This document shows, piece by piece, positions 1-7,400 of a stretch of 64,000 bases of DNA. Location of the stretch: assembly GCF_016745255.1 (NCBI RefSeq), contig NZ_JADOEQ010000012.1:96038-160037 (forward strand). The letters run 5' to 3'. Each line of letters opens with the position of its first letter. The first letter of the stretch is position 1. This stretch comes from Enterococcus sp. BWR-S5. GTDB taxonomy: Bacteria; Bacillota; Bacilli; Lactobacillales; Enterococcaceae. The notes beneath the pieces are model-generated. The model was not told the DNA's origin. It saw nothing but the letters and a program-made list of their open reading frames with translations, and searched no databases. Made by a program: the position numbers and the translations under genes.

Positions 1-4
1 TTGA

Positions 5-145
5 TCATATGAGTATATAAGTGAAGTCTATTTACCCGATAATTTCATGATTCATAATGAATATATAGTGTCGCAACTTGCAGATGTATGTCGTAGCAAA
101 GGTGTAGTTTTAGAGGAGTATATTGAATATCTTAAAAATGATTGA
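5..145 (+). pseudogene. C-terminal remnant of an unidentified gene
   Basis: An open frame follows a TGA at 2-4 and encodes about 46 residues ending EEYIEYLKND. It has no start codon of its own and no RBS. The codon pattern looks coding, so it is probably the tail of a broken or frameshifted gene running in from upstream of the window. I cannot assign a family. Confidence 0.3.
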
Positions 146-176
146 TTTTGAGAAGAGGAACAATGGTGGATAATCC

Positions 177-380
177 TATCGAACGATTCGAGCAGTATTG
201 AAAGATTTAGAAGAACAAGGAGATATTTTTGAGCCTAACGAAAAAGCGTGCCGGATTTGTGGCTGCACGCAGATGAATGCTTGTGCAAGTGGTTGTTATT
301 GACTTACTGATGATTTATGTAGTCAATGTCTTAAGTATTTTGGAACAGATATTAATCCGATGGCAATTGACCGTTTTTGA
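177..380 (+). pseudogene. Cys-rich (zinc-ribbon-like) protein broken by an in-frame TGA
   Basis: One frame carries the pattern CRICGCTQMNAC, then GCY, an in-frame TGA at 300-302, then LTDDLCSQC, ending at TGA 378-380. I recall similar Cys-rich segments with a Trp where the TGA falls, so a TGG-to-TGA nonsense mutation is likely. The six regularly spaced cysteines suggest metal binding. No start codon or RBS is visible and the upstream side is closed by TAA at 171-173, so the 5' part is also missing. It is treated as a decayed accessory gene. Confidence 0.4.
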
Positions 381-472
381 GAATGAGTCTATGTTTGAGA
401 GGTTTTTATTCATACATTTCATTTTCAAGTATCATTTTTGATTAAAAAAATAGTACATAAAAACGGAAATAT

Positions 473-481
473 TGTTATAAT
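473..481 (+). promoter_or_regulatory. Extended -10 promoter element
   Basis: TGTTATAAT (TG, one base, TATAAT at 476-481) lies 33 bases before the ATG at 514, with an AGGAGG ribosome binding site between. There is no good -35 box, which fits an extended -10 promoter. Confidence 0.45.
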
Positions 482-513
482 AAATTGATATTTATTAATA
501 GGAGGGAAATAAT

Positions 514-1092
514 ATGAAAAAGATGTTTAAGGTATGTGCAGTAGCTATGTTATTGGTGGGGATAGCGTTATTTAAGGATGTGAAAGTATTTGCTGAAAGT
601 AATGAAAGGTATAAAAACCATGTTGTTTTAAAGCATTATCTAGAAAATACAGGAGAACTCTACAAAGAAGAAAAAATATATTTTGAGCCACACCAATCAT
701 TTGATCCAAGCGTTCATTATATAGATTTCAGATCTTTTACTGAAGTCGAAGGAGAGCCATATACAGATTTAGAAGATGATACAACATTTGAACTTAAAGC
801 TTCAGACAGTGGGCGTGTAATTAATTATTTTTATGATGCAGACGCTGGTCCGGGGCCAGTCAAATTAACATTGAAACACTTTGTAACTAATATTAATGCT
901 GTATACAAGGAAGAGACATTCTTTTTCAATAACCACGATACTTTTTCTCCAGCTAAGTACTATATTGATTTTAGCGTGTTCACTGAAACTTCTGGAACCC
1001 CGTATACTGATTTGTTGTCTGAGGATCCTTTTGAGTTGAGTATGGAGGACCTTAGCAGAACAATTACGTATTTTTATTCTGCGGATATTTAA
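514..1092 (+). CDS. Secreted protein with two tandem ~75-residue beta-type repeats
   Basis: 192 residues with a Sec signal peptide (positive MKKMFK, hydrophobic core, likely cleavage after VFA near residue 27). The mature part is two tandem repeats (about 35-110 and 115-192). Each has the order LKH, VYKEE/LYKEE, an aromatic stretch, YIDF, FTE, G(E/T)PYTDL, then a Y-F-Y end, which recalls MucBP-like adhesin modules. There is no LPXTG, WxL, LysM or transmembrane anchor, so it should be released or held non-covalently. AGGAGG precedes the ATG at good spacing and a terminator follows. Function is unknown; adhesin-like is an inference from repeat style. Confidence 0.6.
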   Translation: MKKMFKVCAVAMLLVGIALFKDVKVFAESNERYKNHVVLKHYLENTGELYKEEKIYFEPHQSFDPSVHYIDFRSFTEVEGEPYTDLEDDTTFELKASDSGRVINYFYDADAGPGPVKLTLKHFVTNINAVYKEETFFFNNHDTFSPAKYYIDFSVFTETSGTPYTDLLSEDPFELSMEDLSRTITYFYSADI

Positions 1093-1136
1093 AATTTTTT
1101 TAGAGATAATGGTACTCATATAAATTATAAAAAGAG

Positions 1137-1172
1137 AAAGCATACAGCAATTCCGACTGTGTGCTTTTTTTG
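1137..1172 (+). terminator. Rho-independent terminator
   Basis: Stem AAAGCATACAG / CTGTGTGCTTT (one G-U pair) is followed by a run of T. It ends the transcript of the secreted repeat protein. Confidence 0.7.
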
Positions 1173-1252
1173 TATAAATGATTCTCAAAAATGAGTGTTT
1201 TTGATACGGAAAGTGTAAAAATAATTTATCCTGTTAAGTTTAGAAATAAATC

Positions 1253-1284
1253 ACAAAAAACTGGAAGAAATTAGTCTTCCAGTT
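1253..1284 (-). terminator. Rho-independent terminator for the 36-residue peptide gene
   Basis: Stem AACTGGAAG / CTTCCAGTT is perfect. The A-run at 1254-1260 becomes a T-run on the minus strand, downstream of the stop at 1357. Confidence 0.6.
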
Positions 1285-1356
1285 CAAGTTTTTAGACAAA
1301 AGTATGCTGTAAGGTACTTAATGTATAACGGTTATGAAGCGGATATTCACATATTG

Positions 1357-1467
1357 CTAAAGAGTTTTACTTTTTAGCTTTTTTTCCTGATTAATTGGAC
1401 CAAAGGTAGCATACGCAGGGATGAGAGTAACTAGAATCATTACGACTAAAAATTTAAGTATTTTCAT
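1357..1467 (-). CDS. Small secreted or membrane peptide, 36 residues
   Basis: Minus-strand ORF with start at 1467 and stop TAG at 1357-1359. It begins MKILKFLVVMILVTLIPAYA and continues with a short polar tail rich in lysine. The profile is a positive start, hydrophobic core and an AYA site typical of signal peptidase cleavage, leaving about 16 residues. A GGAG sequence lies about 8 bases upstream of the ATG and a terminator follows at 1253-1284, so it looks like a complete short transcription unit. It could be a peptide signal or bacteriocin-like peptide, a membrane toxin of a type I pair, or a truncated gene. The family is not recognised. Confidence 0.45.
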   Translation of the reverse strand: MKILKFLVVMILVTLIPAYATFGPINQEKKLKSKTL

Positions 1468-1599
1468 ATCTTCATGCTCCAATCCTAATTTATGACATGA
1501 TTGTAACACTTTTGATAAAGTTTCTCAATGGATAGGAGAATCAGAACATTGCCACTTTATTTGTTATAAGGAAAAGCTATCAAAACTCAAGAAAATAGA

Positions 1600-1998
1600 A
1601 TGAAAGGCGTTGTTTATCAAAACATAAAAACTTCTAAGAAAAAAATGGGTATTCTTAATATGATAAATAGTACGATGGATTTCTTTGAAAGTGGAGCCAG
1701 CATTGGAAGGAAGCCTTTAGGAATATATTTTACTAGCTACATTGGCCATTATTTATTGAGTGCAATTCTTTTGCATGTTGCTGAGGATAAAGCTTTACAA
1801 GAAGGGATCTTAGATACTATCAGTAAACGACAACAGGAATTGATTTTATTAAAAGGACAAATAGGAGTAGCACGTAAAATTGGCATTGAAGAAAGCTAGG
1901 TATCTGAATTGGAGTATAGATATCATGTTTTAACGGAATTAAACATAGATGATGAAGTTGTCCAACTTAAACAGCAGCTTCTCAAAAAGGATGAATAG
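1600..1998 (+). pseudogene. Unidentified helical protein interrupted by an amber codon
   Basis: An open frame of 99 residues (from ATG 1600) stops at TAG 1897-1899. The same frame then stays open for another 32 codons (VSELEYRYHVLTELNIDDE onwards) to TAG 1996-1998, where it meets the CTCAAAAAGGAT repeat core. The simplest reading is one gene of about 132 codons with a premature TAG. The product would be mostly helical, with a GHYLLSAILLHV stretch and a charged tail. No strong RBS precedes the ATG and a TAA lies upstream in frame. It may be a toxin-cassette fragment. Confidence 0.35.
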
Positions 1999-2026
1999 TT
2001 ACCAAGTGGAGTAGCAACTGGAGATA
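1979..2026 (+). repeat. Linker-core repeat, copy at the end of the 1600 remnant
   Basis: Core TTCTCAAAAAGGAT followed by a degenerate form of the GTAACTGGA segment seen at 6410-6445. One of about a dozen dispersed copies between 1.9 and 11.2 kb. Others start near 2432, 2988, 3162, 5000, 5385, 5500, 5936, 6108, 6410, 10913, 11032 and 11194. Confidence 0.5.
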
Positions 2027-2032
2027 AAAGGA

Positions 2033-2122
2033 ATGGCGAAAGAAACAGGATTGGTATTCAAAAGAGCTCCAAAAGTTAGAGTTTTAAATCTACTTTTTGA
2101 AGCTCCTATGTTAGTAAGTTGA
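2033..2122 (+). CDS. Short ORF, 29 residues
   Basis: ATG at 2033 with AAAGGA just upstream encodes a basic 29-residue peptide containing KRAPKVRVLNLLFEAP. It sits between a linker-core repeat and the minus-strand gene at 2129. It could be the start of a lost larger gene. Family not recognised. Confidence 0.25.
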   Translation: MAKETGLVFKRAPKVRVLNLLFEAPMLVS

Positions 2123-2128
2123 ATAAAT

Positions 2129-2332
2129 CTATAGTTTCTTTTGGGCTGTTTCGCTTAGATAGAGACCATAAACTAACAAACTGATTCCAAGAAAAAACTG
2201 TTGATTAATCAAATTTTGATTGAACATAAAAAAATATACTGCATTTAAGGTCAGTATTATAATTGAAAAAAATAGAATTATTCGAGATGCTAACAAATCC
2301 AAATTGTGTTCATGATTTTTCTTATTTACCAT
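2129..2332 (-). CDS. Small membrane protein, two transmembrane helices
   Basis: 67 residues. A short charged N-terminus (MVNKKNHEHN) is followed by two hydrophobic segments at about 17-37 and 45-60, and a basic end. AAAGGA lies about 9 bases upstream of the ATG, so the start is plausible. The gene is alone on the minus strand inside the repeat-rich region. Small two-helix proteins in such places are often immunity proteins against membrane-acting toxins, but that is inferred from context only. Confidence 0.5.
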   Translation of the reverse strand: MVNKKNHEHNLDLLASRIILFFSIIILTLNAVYFFMFNQNLINQQFFLGISLLVYGLYLSETAQKKL

Positions 2333-2502
2333 TATAAATTTCCTTTATAAACTCTGTTTTATCCTAATATTATAGCATATTGGAAATTGATGTGGGTATC
2401 TAAAATAATAACGGTAAGTGTTATAGTCAGAATTCTCAAAAAGGATGAATAGACAAAACCAACAGGTAATCCAGCAAACAAAGTGGTTAGGAGGGGAAAT
2501 GA

Positions 2503-2966
2503 ATGCTGACATTGGGATTGTATATCTTTTTTACAGGTTATGTAGCTATACGTTGTATTCTAACAATTTTTTATAGAAGAGCTGAAAAGCAACATTCCAT
2601 GCTTTTTTACGAAGAGGATAAGCAGTTGAACGAATGGATTGAAACAAATTTTAAAAAAACAACCAAATTATTATTGAACCAAGTCAAGCTGATGAGTTAC
2701 AAATATCCAAATTGGTTAGAATTGAAGCAGAGAAGTGTAAGAAAATCTATCGATATGATGGGAATGTAAGGCGAATTGGTTCCGTAATTATAGGTTTGCT
2801 TTCCATTTCAATTGTAGTGTTTAATTATCTAAATGGTAGCCAGCAGCTTGACTTGCCTGTTGCAATGTTTCCAGGGGTCGCTGGATTATTTAACTCAGCC
2901 TTTAGCTGGTTAGAAATTAGCTATAATGTAGGATTTCAAGAGGTTTTTCCTAAAAAGTATTATTAG
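2503..2966 (+). pseudogene. Membrane protein gene with a frameshift at an A7 run
   Basis: Two overlapping open frames make sense only together. The first starts at ATG 2503 (AGGAGGGG upstream), gives one N-terminal hydrophobic helix and a charged middle, and reads into an A7 run at 2653-2659. Moving back one base there continues as IIIEPSQADELQISKL and on to TAG at 2964-2966, with two more hydrophobic segments (GSVIIGLLSISIVVF and LPVAMFPGVAGLFN). The joined product would be about 155 residues with three membrane helices. A one-base deletion in the homopolymer is the simplest cause. Function unknown. Confidence 0.45.
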
Positions 2967-3017
2967 GGCAGACCGATCACATATGTCATGATCAAAAAGG
3001 ATTGAAAGAGGTAAAGA

Positions 3018-3161
3018 GTGAAAGATAATAAGAAGAAAGAAGATTTGCCAGTTGGTAAAATGATTATAGGTATGGTCATTTTAATTTTTAGCCCGATTAT
3101 TATTGGGTTAGTGGTAGTGATTGCATGGGCTATATATGCTATGTTTAGTACAAGATGGTAG
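3018..3161 (+). CDS. 47-residue single-pass membrane protein, copy 1
   Basis: GTG start with GAAAGAGG a few bases upstream; stop TAG at 3159-3161. A charged N-terminus (KDNKKKEDLPVGK) is followed by a long hydrophobic helix (about residues 15-43) and a short basic end. Near-identical genes occur at 5965, and broken copies at 9989 and 11061. All four share the upstream segment and two are followed by a linker-core repeat. An immunity or toxin-accessory role is possible from context. No family recognised. Confidence 0.5.
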   Translation: MKDNKKKEDLPVGKMIIGMVILIFSPIIIGLVVVIAWAIYAMFSTRW

Positions 3162-3162
3162 T

Positions 3163-3300
3163 TCTAAAAAAGGATTGTTCGGAATCTTAGAGAAAATTTT
3201 CCGGCAGCAGCTGTGGATTAACTAGGATATTTTTTCAAAAAGCGAACGTTAAAAATTTCTGAAGCTGTAAATAGTTCAGATTCTAAAAGAAGTTAACAAA
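3163..3300 (+). repeat. ~130 bp dispersed repeat, copy 1
   Basis: Starts with the core AAAAAAGGATTGTTCGGAAT and contains TTAGAGAAAATT, GCAGCTGTGGAT and GTTAAAAATTTCTGAAGCTG. It matches 5385-5520 over nearly its whole length and 10950-11040 over its right part. In one frame it reads KGLFGILEKIF, while copy 2 reads KGSFGILEKILAVAAVDFPR then stop, so the repeat was probably coding. Confidence 0.6.
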
Positions 3301-3310
3301 AGTGAAGGAT

Positions 3311-3347
3311 ACAGCTGCCAGGTCGTCAGAAGACTTGTAGCTGTTTT
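3311..3347 (+). terminator. Rho-independent terminator
   Basis: Stem ACAGCTGCCAGGTC / GACTTGTAGCTGT (one bulge, G-U allowed) followed by T5. Confidence 0.6.
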
Positions 3348-3691
3348 TAAATACATAGTTTTATGTAAAACTGTGTATTTTGTATGCTGAGTTATATATT
3401 TTCGTTAGGTATTATTTAAGATAATCTCAGTATGTTTTTTTGTATATTTATAATAAGTAAAATTCATTTTTTTCTTAATGGTGTAAATTACAGCTTGAAT
3501 CGGATATACCATTTTAAAGTTAATATCTCAAACTAGATAGAAACTGGAATGCTTAATTCTAAAGTAAACTATTTTATAAAAGAAAACTGGGAGAGGTTTG
3601 ACACTTATTTGGGAGGTATCGCTTCCTTTTAATTGATACTATAGAGATACGAAGTAGTAGCGCTACTAGTTCAAAAGAAGGAGGTAAAAAA
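3348..3691 (+). other. 344 bp AT-rich intergenic stretch
   Basis: No ORF with an RBS is visible. A TTGACA occurs at 3598-3603 but without a well-placed -10 box. The segment ends with AAGAAGGAGG, the RBS of the lysin gene. I see nothing else. Confidence 0.4.
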
Positions 3692-4804
3692 ATGGCAAAT
3701 ATTGAAGTAATGATAAACTGGTTTCAAACAAGAATAGGAAAAAGCTATAACACGAATTATCCGGAAAGACTTGGACCAAATAGTTACGATTGTAGCTCTG
3801 CCGTATTTTATTCACTGATAGAGGCAGGATTTCTCCCTAAAGGAACAGCAATCGGAAATACGGAGAGCCTGTATCACTTGGAAGGTTCTCTATTAACACC
3901 GATTTCAAGAAGTCAGGTTCAACGTGGGGACATTTTTGTAGCTGGAAAGAAAGGTGGTAGTAGTGGTGCTGGTGGACATACTGGCGTTTTTGTCTCAAAC
4001 AGTCGAATTATTCATTGTTACTACCCAAATGGGATTGGAGAAACACCTGCTACAGGATATATGGGTGATGGACAAGGATTACCGGTCTATTACTATCGAT
4101 TAAAGGGTGGAAAGACACTAACTGCTACAATTGATAGCTTAAATCTTAATTGTAGTTCCTATAGTTTATCTGGTTGGATGGTCTCTAGTGATGGTGATCT
4201 CTCGAAGAAAGCATTGAATATTTATTATATGGATGCTACAACAGGTCGTGAACTTGCTCGTCAGACAAATGTGGAGTGGAAACAAAGAACAGATGTAAAG
4301 AATTCGCTTAAGCTTTCCTATGACAAAGTAGGCTTTGCTTTCACGGCACCAACTCCTGGAGCTTTACTGGGTAAGACATTCAGAATCTTAGTTCGCGCTG
4401 GTGCAAGCAGTGAAGGATATGAAAAATTATTTGATAAAAAACATAGTTTGATTGCAGCTTTTAACACCGGATCATTGGATAAAGCGATAATTTCCGGAAA
4501 TAAATTGACACTAGGTGGCTGGCATGCGTGTAATGATATCACTTCGAAAACTGGTCATCTGTTGATTTTGATGGAAGGGAGTTCAGAAGTATTTCGACAA
4601 GATGTAACGGCGGACTTCGTTATTCGAGATGATGTGCAAAGTTCTTTGGGAAATCAAGCGTATGGTGCAAATAAATCTGGCTTTATGAAGGCAATGATTA
4701 TACCCACAAATCTTAAAGGTAAGAAAGTTCGCGTTCTATCTAAACGTATTGGAGGGCCGAATGCTTCAGCAAATATCACATTTGATAAATTGATCACTCT
4801 GTAA
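3692..4804 (+). CDS. Peptidoglycan hydrolase (Amidase_5 / NlpC-P60 fold) with two C-terminal repeats
   Basis: 370 residues. The N-terminal domain (about 1-140) has the phage endolysin Amidase_5 pattern: MINWFQTRIGKSY, then GPNSYDCSS with the presumed catalytic Cys34, then GGHTGVFV with His96, and a later IIHCYY. The rest is two tandem ~100-residue beta-rich repeats, each opening with an S-LSGW or LTLGGW motif, ending near RILVRAG and RVLSKRIG, and probably binding cell wall. There is no signal peptide, as in a lysin released by a holin or by lysis. AAGGAGG sits 7 bases before the ATG and a terminator follows. No other phage gene is nearby, so it may be a prophage leftover or a bacteriocin-like lysin. 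Confidence 0.75.
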   Translation: MANIEVMINWFQTRIGKSYNTNYPERLGPNSYDCSSAVFYSLIEAGFLPKGTAIGNTESLYHLEGSLLTPISRSQVQRGDIFVAGKKGGSSGAGGHTGVFVSNSRIIHCYYPNGIGETPATGYMGDGQGLPVYYYRLKGGKTLTATIDSLNLNCSSYSLSGWMVSSDGDLSKKALNIYYMDATTGRELARQTNVEWKQRTDVKNSLKLSYDKVGFAFTAPTPGALLGKTFRILVRAGASSEGYEKLFDKKHSLIAAFNTGSLDKAIISGNKLTLGGWHACNDITSKTGHLLILMEGSSEVFRQDVTADFVIRDDVQSSLGNQAYGANKSGFMKAMIIPTNLKGKKVRVLSKRIGGPNASANITFDKLITL

Positions 4805-4847
4805 AAGATATACGATAGTCAAAATATACGGCAAAGAAAATATTAAG

Positions 4848-4873
4848 AAGCCCAGCATATTGTTGGGCTTTTT
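4848..4873 (+). terminator. Rho-independent terminator of the lysin gene
   Basis: Stem AAGCCCA / TGGGCTT with TTTT after it. Confidence 0.75.
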
Positions 4874-4904
4874 AATGAGTGTATTTCTAAAAGGATTAGA
4901 AAGG

Positions 4905-5046
4905 ATGAACTAATAAAAGCAATAAATGAATACAAACTAAAATTTGGATATAGAAGAAAATATTCTGATTTGAAAAAGAAAAGGCCATTCACTATCTTAT
5001 CAAAAAGAATCAGTAACCAGAGTTTGTCAACTGGACCAGCAGCGTA
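4905..5046 (+). pseudogene. Remnant ORF ending in the linker-core repeat
   Basis: An open frame without a good start encodes a basic stretch (IKAINEYKLKFGYRRKYSD) and runs into ILSKRISNQS then LSTGPAA before TAA. The last part is a degraded copy of the SQKGSVTGPG linker. It looks like a fragment of a toxin-cassette protein. Confidence 0.3.
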
Positions 5047-5215
5047 ATTTGTATCCAAAAATGAATAGTTTTGTACCTGATCCATATGAAACAGGGGCAA
5101 GTTGAAACTTATTTCTCAAAAAAAGAAATTTTCTTGTGATGTGTACTATATTAAGTATGAAGGGCTAAAAATGGCCGTAGCTTGACACTTTATGTTTTGA
5201 GAAAGGAGTATTCTA

Positions 5216-5329
5216 ATGATAACTGCAAGACCAGAACCATGTGATACATTGCAAAAGATTTTCATTCATGTCTACTGTAATGGTAATTATTGGTATACAA
5301 TAGCTGTAAATTACGGATCAAATAGGTAA
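5216..5329 (+). CDS. Small ORF, 37 residues, unknown
   Basis: ATG at 5216 with a strong RBS (GAAAGGAG, 6 bases upstream) and stop TAA at 5327-5329. The product starts MITARPEPCDTLQKIF, has two cysteines (residues 9 and 21) and ends NYGSNR. It is not hydrophobic. A perfect 11-bp terminator stem follows within 30 bases, so this is a tidy unit despite its size. Family not recognised. Confidence 0.4.
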   Translation: MITARPEPCDTLQKIFIHVYCNGNYWYTIAVNYGSNR

Positions 5330-5356
5330 TCGCTATATCTATAATATAGTACAATG

Positions 5357-5386
5357 AATGCAGCATAAATGTCTATGCTGCATTTT
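5357..5386 (+). terminator. Rho-independent terminator
   Basis: Perfect stem AATGCAGCATA / TATGCTGCATT followed by TTTT. Confidence 0.75.
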
Positions 5387-5520
5387 CAAAAAGGATCGTT
5401 CGGAATCTTAGAGAAAATTCTCGCGGTAGCAGCTGTAGATTTTCCAAGATAATTTTTATAAAAGCGAATGTTAAAAATTCCTGAAGCTGAAAATAGTTCG
5501 ATTTCTAAAAAAGGATGTGA
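5385..5520 (+). repeat. ~130 bp dispersed repeat, copy 2
   Basis: Same segment as at 3163-3300 with scattered differences. One frame is open for about 20 codons (KGSFGILEKILAVAAVDFPR) and then stops. The copy ends at a second linker core (TTTCTAAAAAAGGATG) that also provides the RBS of the GNAT gene. Confidence 0.6.
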
Positions 5521-5524
5521 ACAA

Positions 5525-5929
5525 ATGATCAAGAAGATTAATTGTAAAGATACAGAAATTATAAAAATACTTTCACTTGCGACAGCAGAGAACAAGGCTG
5601 AAGCAGCAATGGATGAATATTTGAGGTTTCCCAACAGAGAATTATATGTGAAGTGCTGCGATAATGTTATAAAGGGATGCATAGGTATAGATATATCCGA
5701 TGAAAAATTTCTTACAATTACTCATATAGCTGTTTTGCGAGCTTATCAAGGACAGGGAGTTGCTAGTGAAATGATAAGCTTTGTTGAGAAAATATACAAG
5801 CCAACTAAAATAATTGCTGAGACAGATAGTGAAGCAGTAGTTTTTTATGAAAAATGTGGTTTTGAAATTAATAGTCTAGGTGAAAAATATCCAAATGTTG
5901 AACGTTTTAAATGTATTTTTCATAAATAA
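5525..5929 (+). CDS. GNAT-family N-acetyltransferase
   Basis: 134 residues from ATG 5525, chosen because AAAAGGATG lies just upstream. The GNAT acetyl-CoA loop is visible as AYQGQGVASEMI, preceded by the beta-strand ITHIAVL and followed by VVFYEKCGFEI, the usual motif B. Length fits a minimal GNAT fold. The acceptor substrate is unknown. It lies between repeat copies and so was probably shuffled with the accessory cassettes. Confidence 0.75.
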   Translation: MIKKINCKDTEIIKILSLATAENKAEAAMDEYLRFPNRELYVKCCDNVIKGCIGIDISDEKFLTITHIAVLRAYQGQGVASEMISFVEKIYKPTKIIAETDSEAVVFYEKCGFEINSLGEKYPNVERFKCIFHK

Positions 5930-5964
5930 TCATATTCTCAAAAAAGGATTGAAAGAGGTAAAGA

Positions 5965-6108
5965 GTGAAAGATAATAAGAAGAAAGAAAATTTGCCAGTT
6001 GGTAAAATGATTATAGGTATGGTTATGTTAATTTTTAGCCCAATTATTATTGGATTAGTAGTAGTGATTGCATGGGCTATATATGCTATGTTTAGTACCA
6101 TATGGTAG
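5965..6108 (+). CDS. 47-residue single-pass membrane protein, copy 2
   Basis: Same length and nearly the same sequence as the gene at 3018: GTG start after GAAAGAGG, KDNKKKENLPVGK, one hydrophobic helix, TAG at 6106-6108. The preceding linker core CTCAAAAAAGGATTG and the following core CTCAAAAAGGATCAGTA show it is a unit bounded by repeat cores. Intact, so probably expressed. Function unknown. Confidence 0.5.
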   Translation: MKDNKKKENLPVGKMIIGMVMLIFSPIIIGLVVVIAWAIYAMFSTIW

Positions 6109-6138
6109 TTCTCAAAAAGGATCAGTAGGAGGAAAGCA

Positions 6139-6458
6139 ATGGATAATGAGATTACAGAAATGAAGTATCCAGGTTATAATGAAGAAGCACAAAATTATTA
6201 AATTAAAGTAATCAATAAAATAATGTGATTGTGTTCAGAGAACTTCAATCAGACAAGGAAATAGAGCATTATGTAGACCATGTGCTGTTTGAGCATAAAG
6301 GGAGAAAATATGTGAGTCTTGCAAATGTTCCTTCTGCTGATGAGGCTGAGATGGTAATAAAAAGCTACTGGACGGCATTTGATAGTCTCTTTTCAGAAAA
6401 TGAAAGATTATCTCAAAAAGGATCAGTAACTGGACCAGGCAGCTGGAACGGTTACTGA
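6139..6458 (+). pseudogene. Probable broken small gene fused to a linker (SQKGSVTGPG)
   Basis: ATG 6139 has a strong RBS (AGGAGG) but its frame stops after 20 codons (MDNEITEMKYPGYNEEAQNY). Another frame, open from about 6225, encodes 77 residues (IVFRELQSDKEIEHYVDHV, later YWTAFDSLFSENERL) and passes directly into SQKGSVTGPGSWNGY before TGA. This is the clearest coding copy of the linker. The two parts may once have been one ~110-residue protein, now frameshifted. An immunity-type protein is possible but not shown. Confidence 0.35.
6410..6445 (+). repeat. Linker-core repeat, best coding copy
   Basis: Core TCTCAAAAAGGATCAGTAAC followed by TGGACCAGGCAGCTGG, in frame with SQKGSVTGPGSW. Used here as the reference for the degenerate copies. 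Confidence 0.55.
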
Positions 6459-6634
6459 TCTGGAAACAAAAACGATCATAACTGCATTTCTGTTTCTATG
6501 TAAGTAGTGCGATATTATCCTTTTCGATATATTTCACATTTCCATATTGGCTGTTGTAACCATCTTGTGCCATATTTTCAGTTCCTTACTTAATTCGCAT
6601 TATCGCCCTGAGCCGCAAAGGCGTATTATGCTTA

Positions 6635-7279
6635 TCATGTAAGGAGAGAAAAATTTTTACCATCCCATTTAATAGTAATAATATCGACGTTTTTGATTCT
6701 AGGTTTTTTTCGCAGCATTTCTTTTGAAAACAAATACAGCAATGTTTTAATAGTAAAAGCATGAGTAACAATCAGGACGTTTGGATTATTCAAGTGAATA
6801 AAATTATCACCTGTATCTTTGAGAAAACTTTCCAATCTATCCGTAATCATATGAAACGGTTCAACCATACCTGTTATGTCGGATTTATAAATAATCTCAT
6901 GAACTTCCGACAGACGGAAATTAAGTTCTGCAAAATCATTTTGTATCTGTAATTCATTCATCATACTGGAAATAAACTTATTATTATTTTCTGCTTCCCA
7001 GCAGCCCAAACACCACTCACGGAGCCTTTCATCAGTAATAACTTGCAGTTCATTTTGCCCCTGTGCTGTTAATATGGTTTTTCCAGTCTGTAAAGCTCTG
7101 GATGTATCACTGGAAAATGCAGCCGAAAATTGGACATTTTTCAGTTGCTGTCCTAGTTGTGAGGCTGCTTGGATTCCTCTTTCAGTTAATGGGGAATCTG
7201 CCCAACCTTGTGCTTTATGTAATTGGTTAAGTAATGTTTCCCCATGTCGAGTAATATAGAAAGTAACTGTTGAATTCAT
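6635..7279 (-). CDS. Histidine phosphatase superfamily protein (phosphoglycerate mutase-like)
   Basis: 214 residues. The RHGET motif near the N-terminus (ITRHGETLLNQ) carries the catalytic His, followed by GWADSPLTERG, the usual GxxDxPLTxxG substrate loop. ALQTG, EWCLGCWE (acid-base region) and VLIVTHAFTIKTLL (second catalytic His) complete the family pattern. GGAGGA lies 6 bases upstream of the ATG. It probably dephosphorylates a small phosphorylated metabolite; the substrate cannot be read from sequence. It stands alone on the minus strand. Confidence 0.85.
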   Translation of the reverse strand: MNSTVTFYITRHGETLLNQLHKAQGWADSPLTERGIQAASQLGQQLKNVQFSAAFSSDTSRALQTGKTILTAQGQNELQVITDERLREWCLGCWEAENNNKFISSMMNELQIQNDFAELNFRLSEVHEIIYKSDITGMVEPFHMITDRLESFLKDTGDNFIHLNNPNVLIVTHAFTIKTLLYLFSKEMLRKKPRIKNVDIITIKWDGKNFSLLT

Positions 7280-7400
7280 GTTTTATCCTCCGAAATAATC
7301 CTATGTAATCGTTTCACCTTATCGGCAATAGTCGAACCAATAAATTACTGACATTGTACCAAAACCACCTGCCCAAAACAACGCTAAAGTAAAAGCATAA

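Noticed and set aside
2649..2662. TTTTAAAAAAAC as a programmed -1 frameshift site
   Set aside because: The A AAA AAC heptamer is not in the zero frame of the upstream ORF, and no downstream pseudoknot was seen. A simple indel in the A7 run is more likely.
4318..4542. Minus-strand ORF inside the lysin gene
   Set aside because: Shadow of the coding strand; no RBS and composition typical of antisense frames.
5176..5190. TTGACA at 5182 as promoter of the 37-codon gene
   Set aside because: The -10 position would fall on the RBS, leaving no leader.
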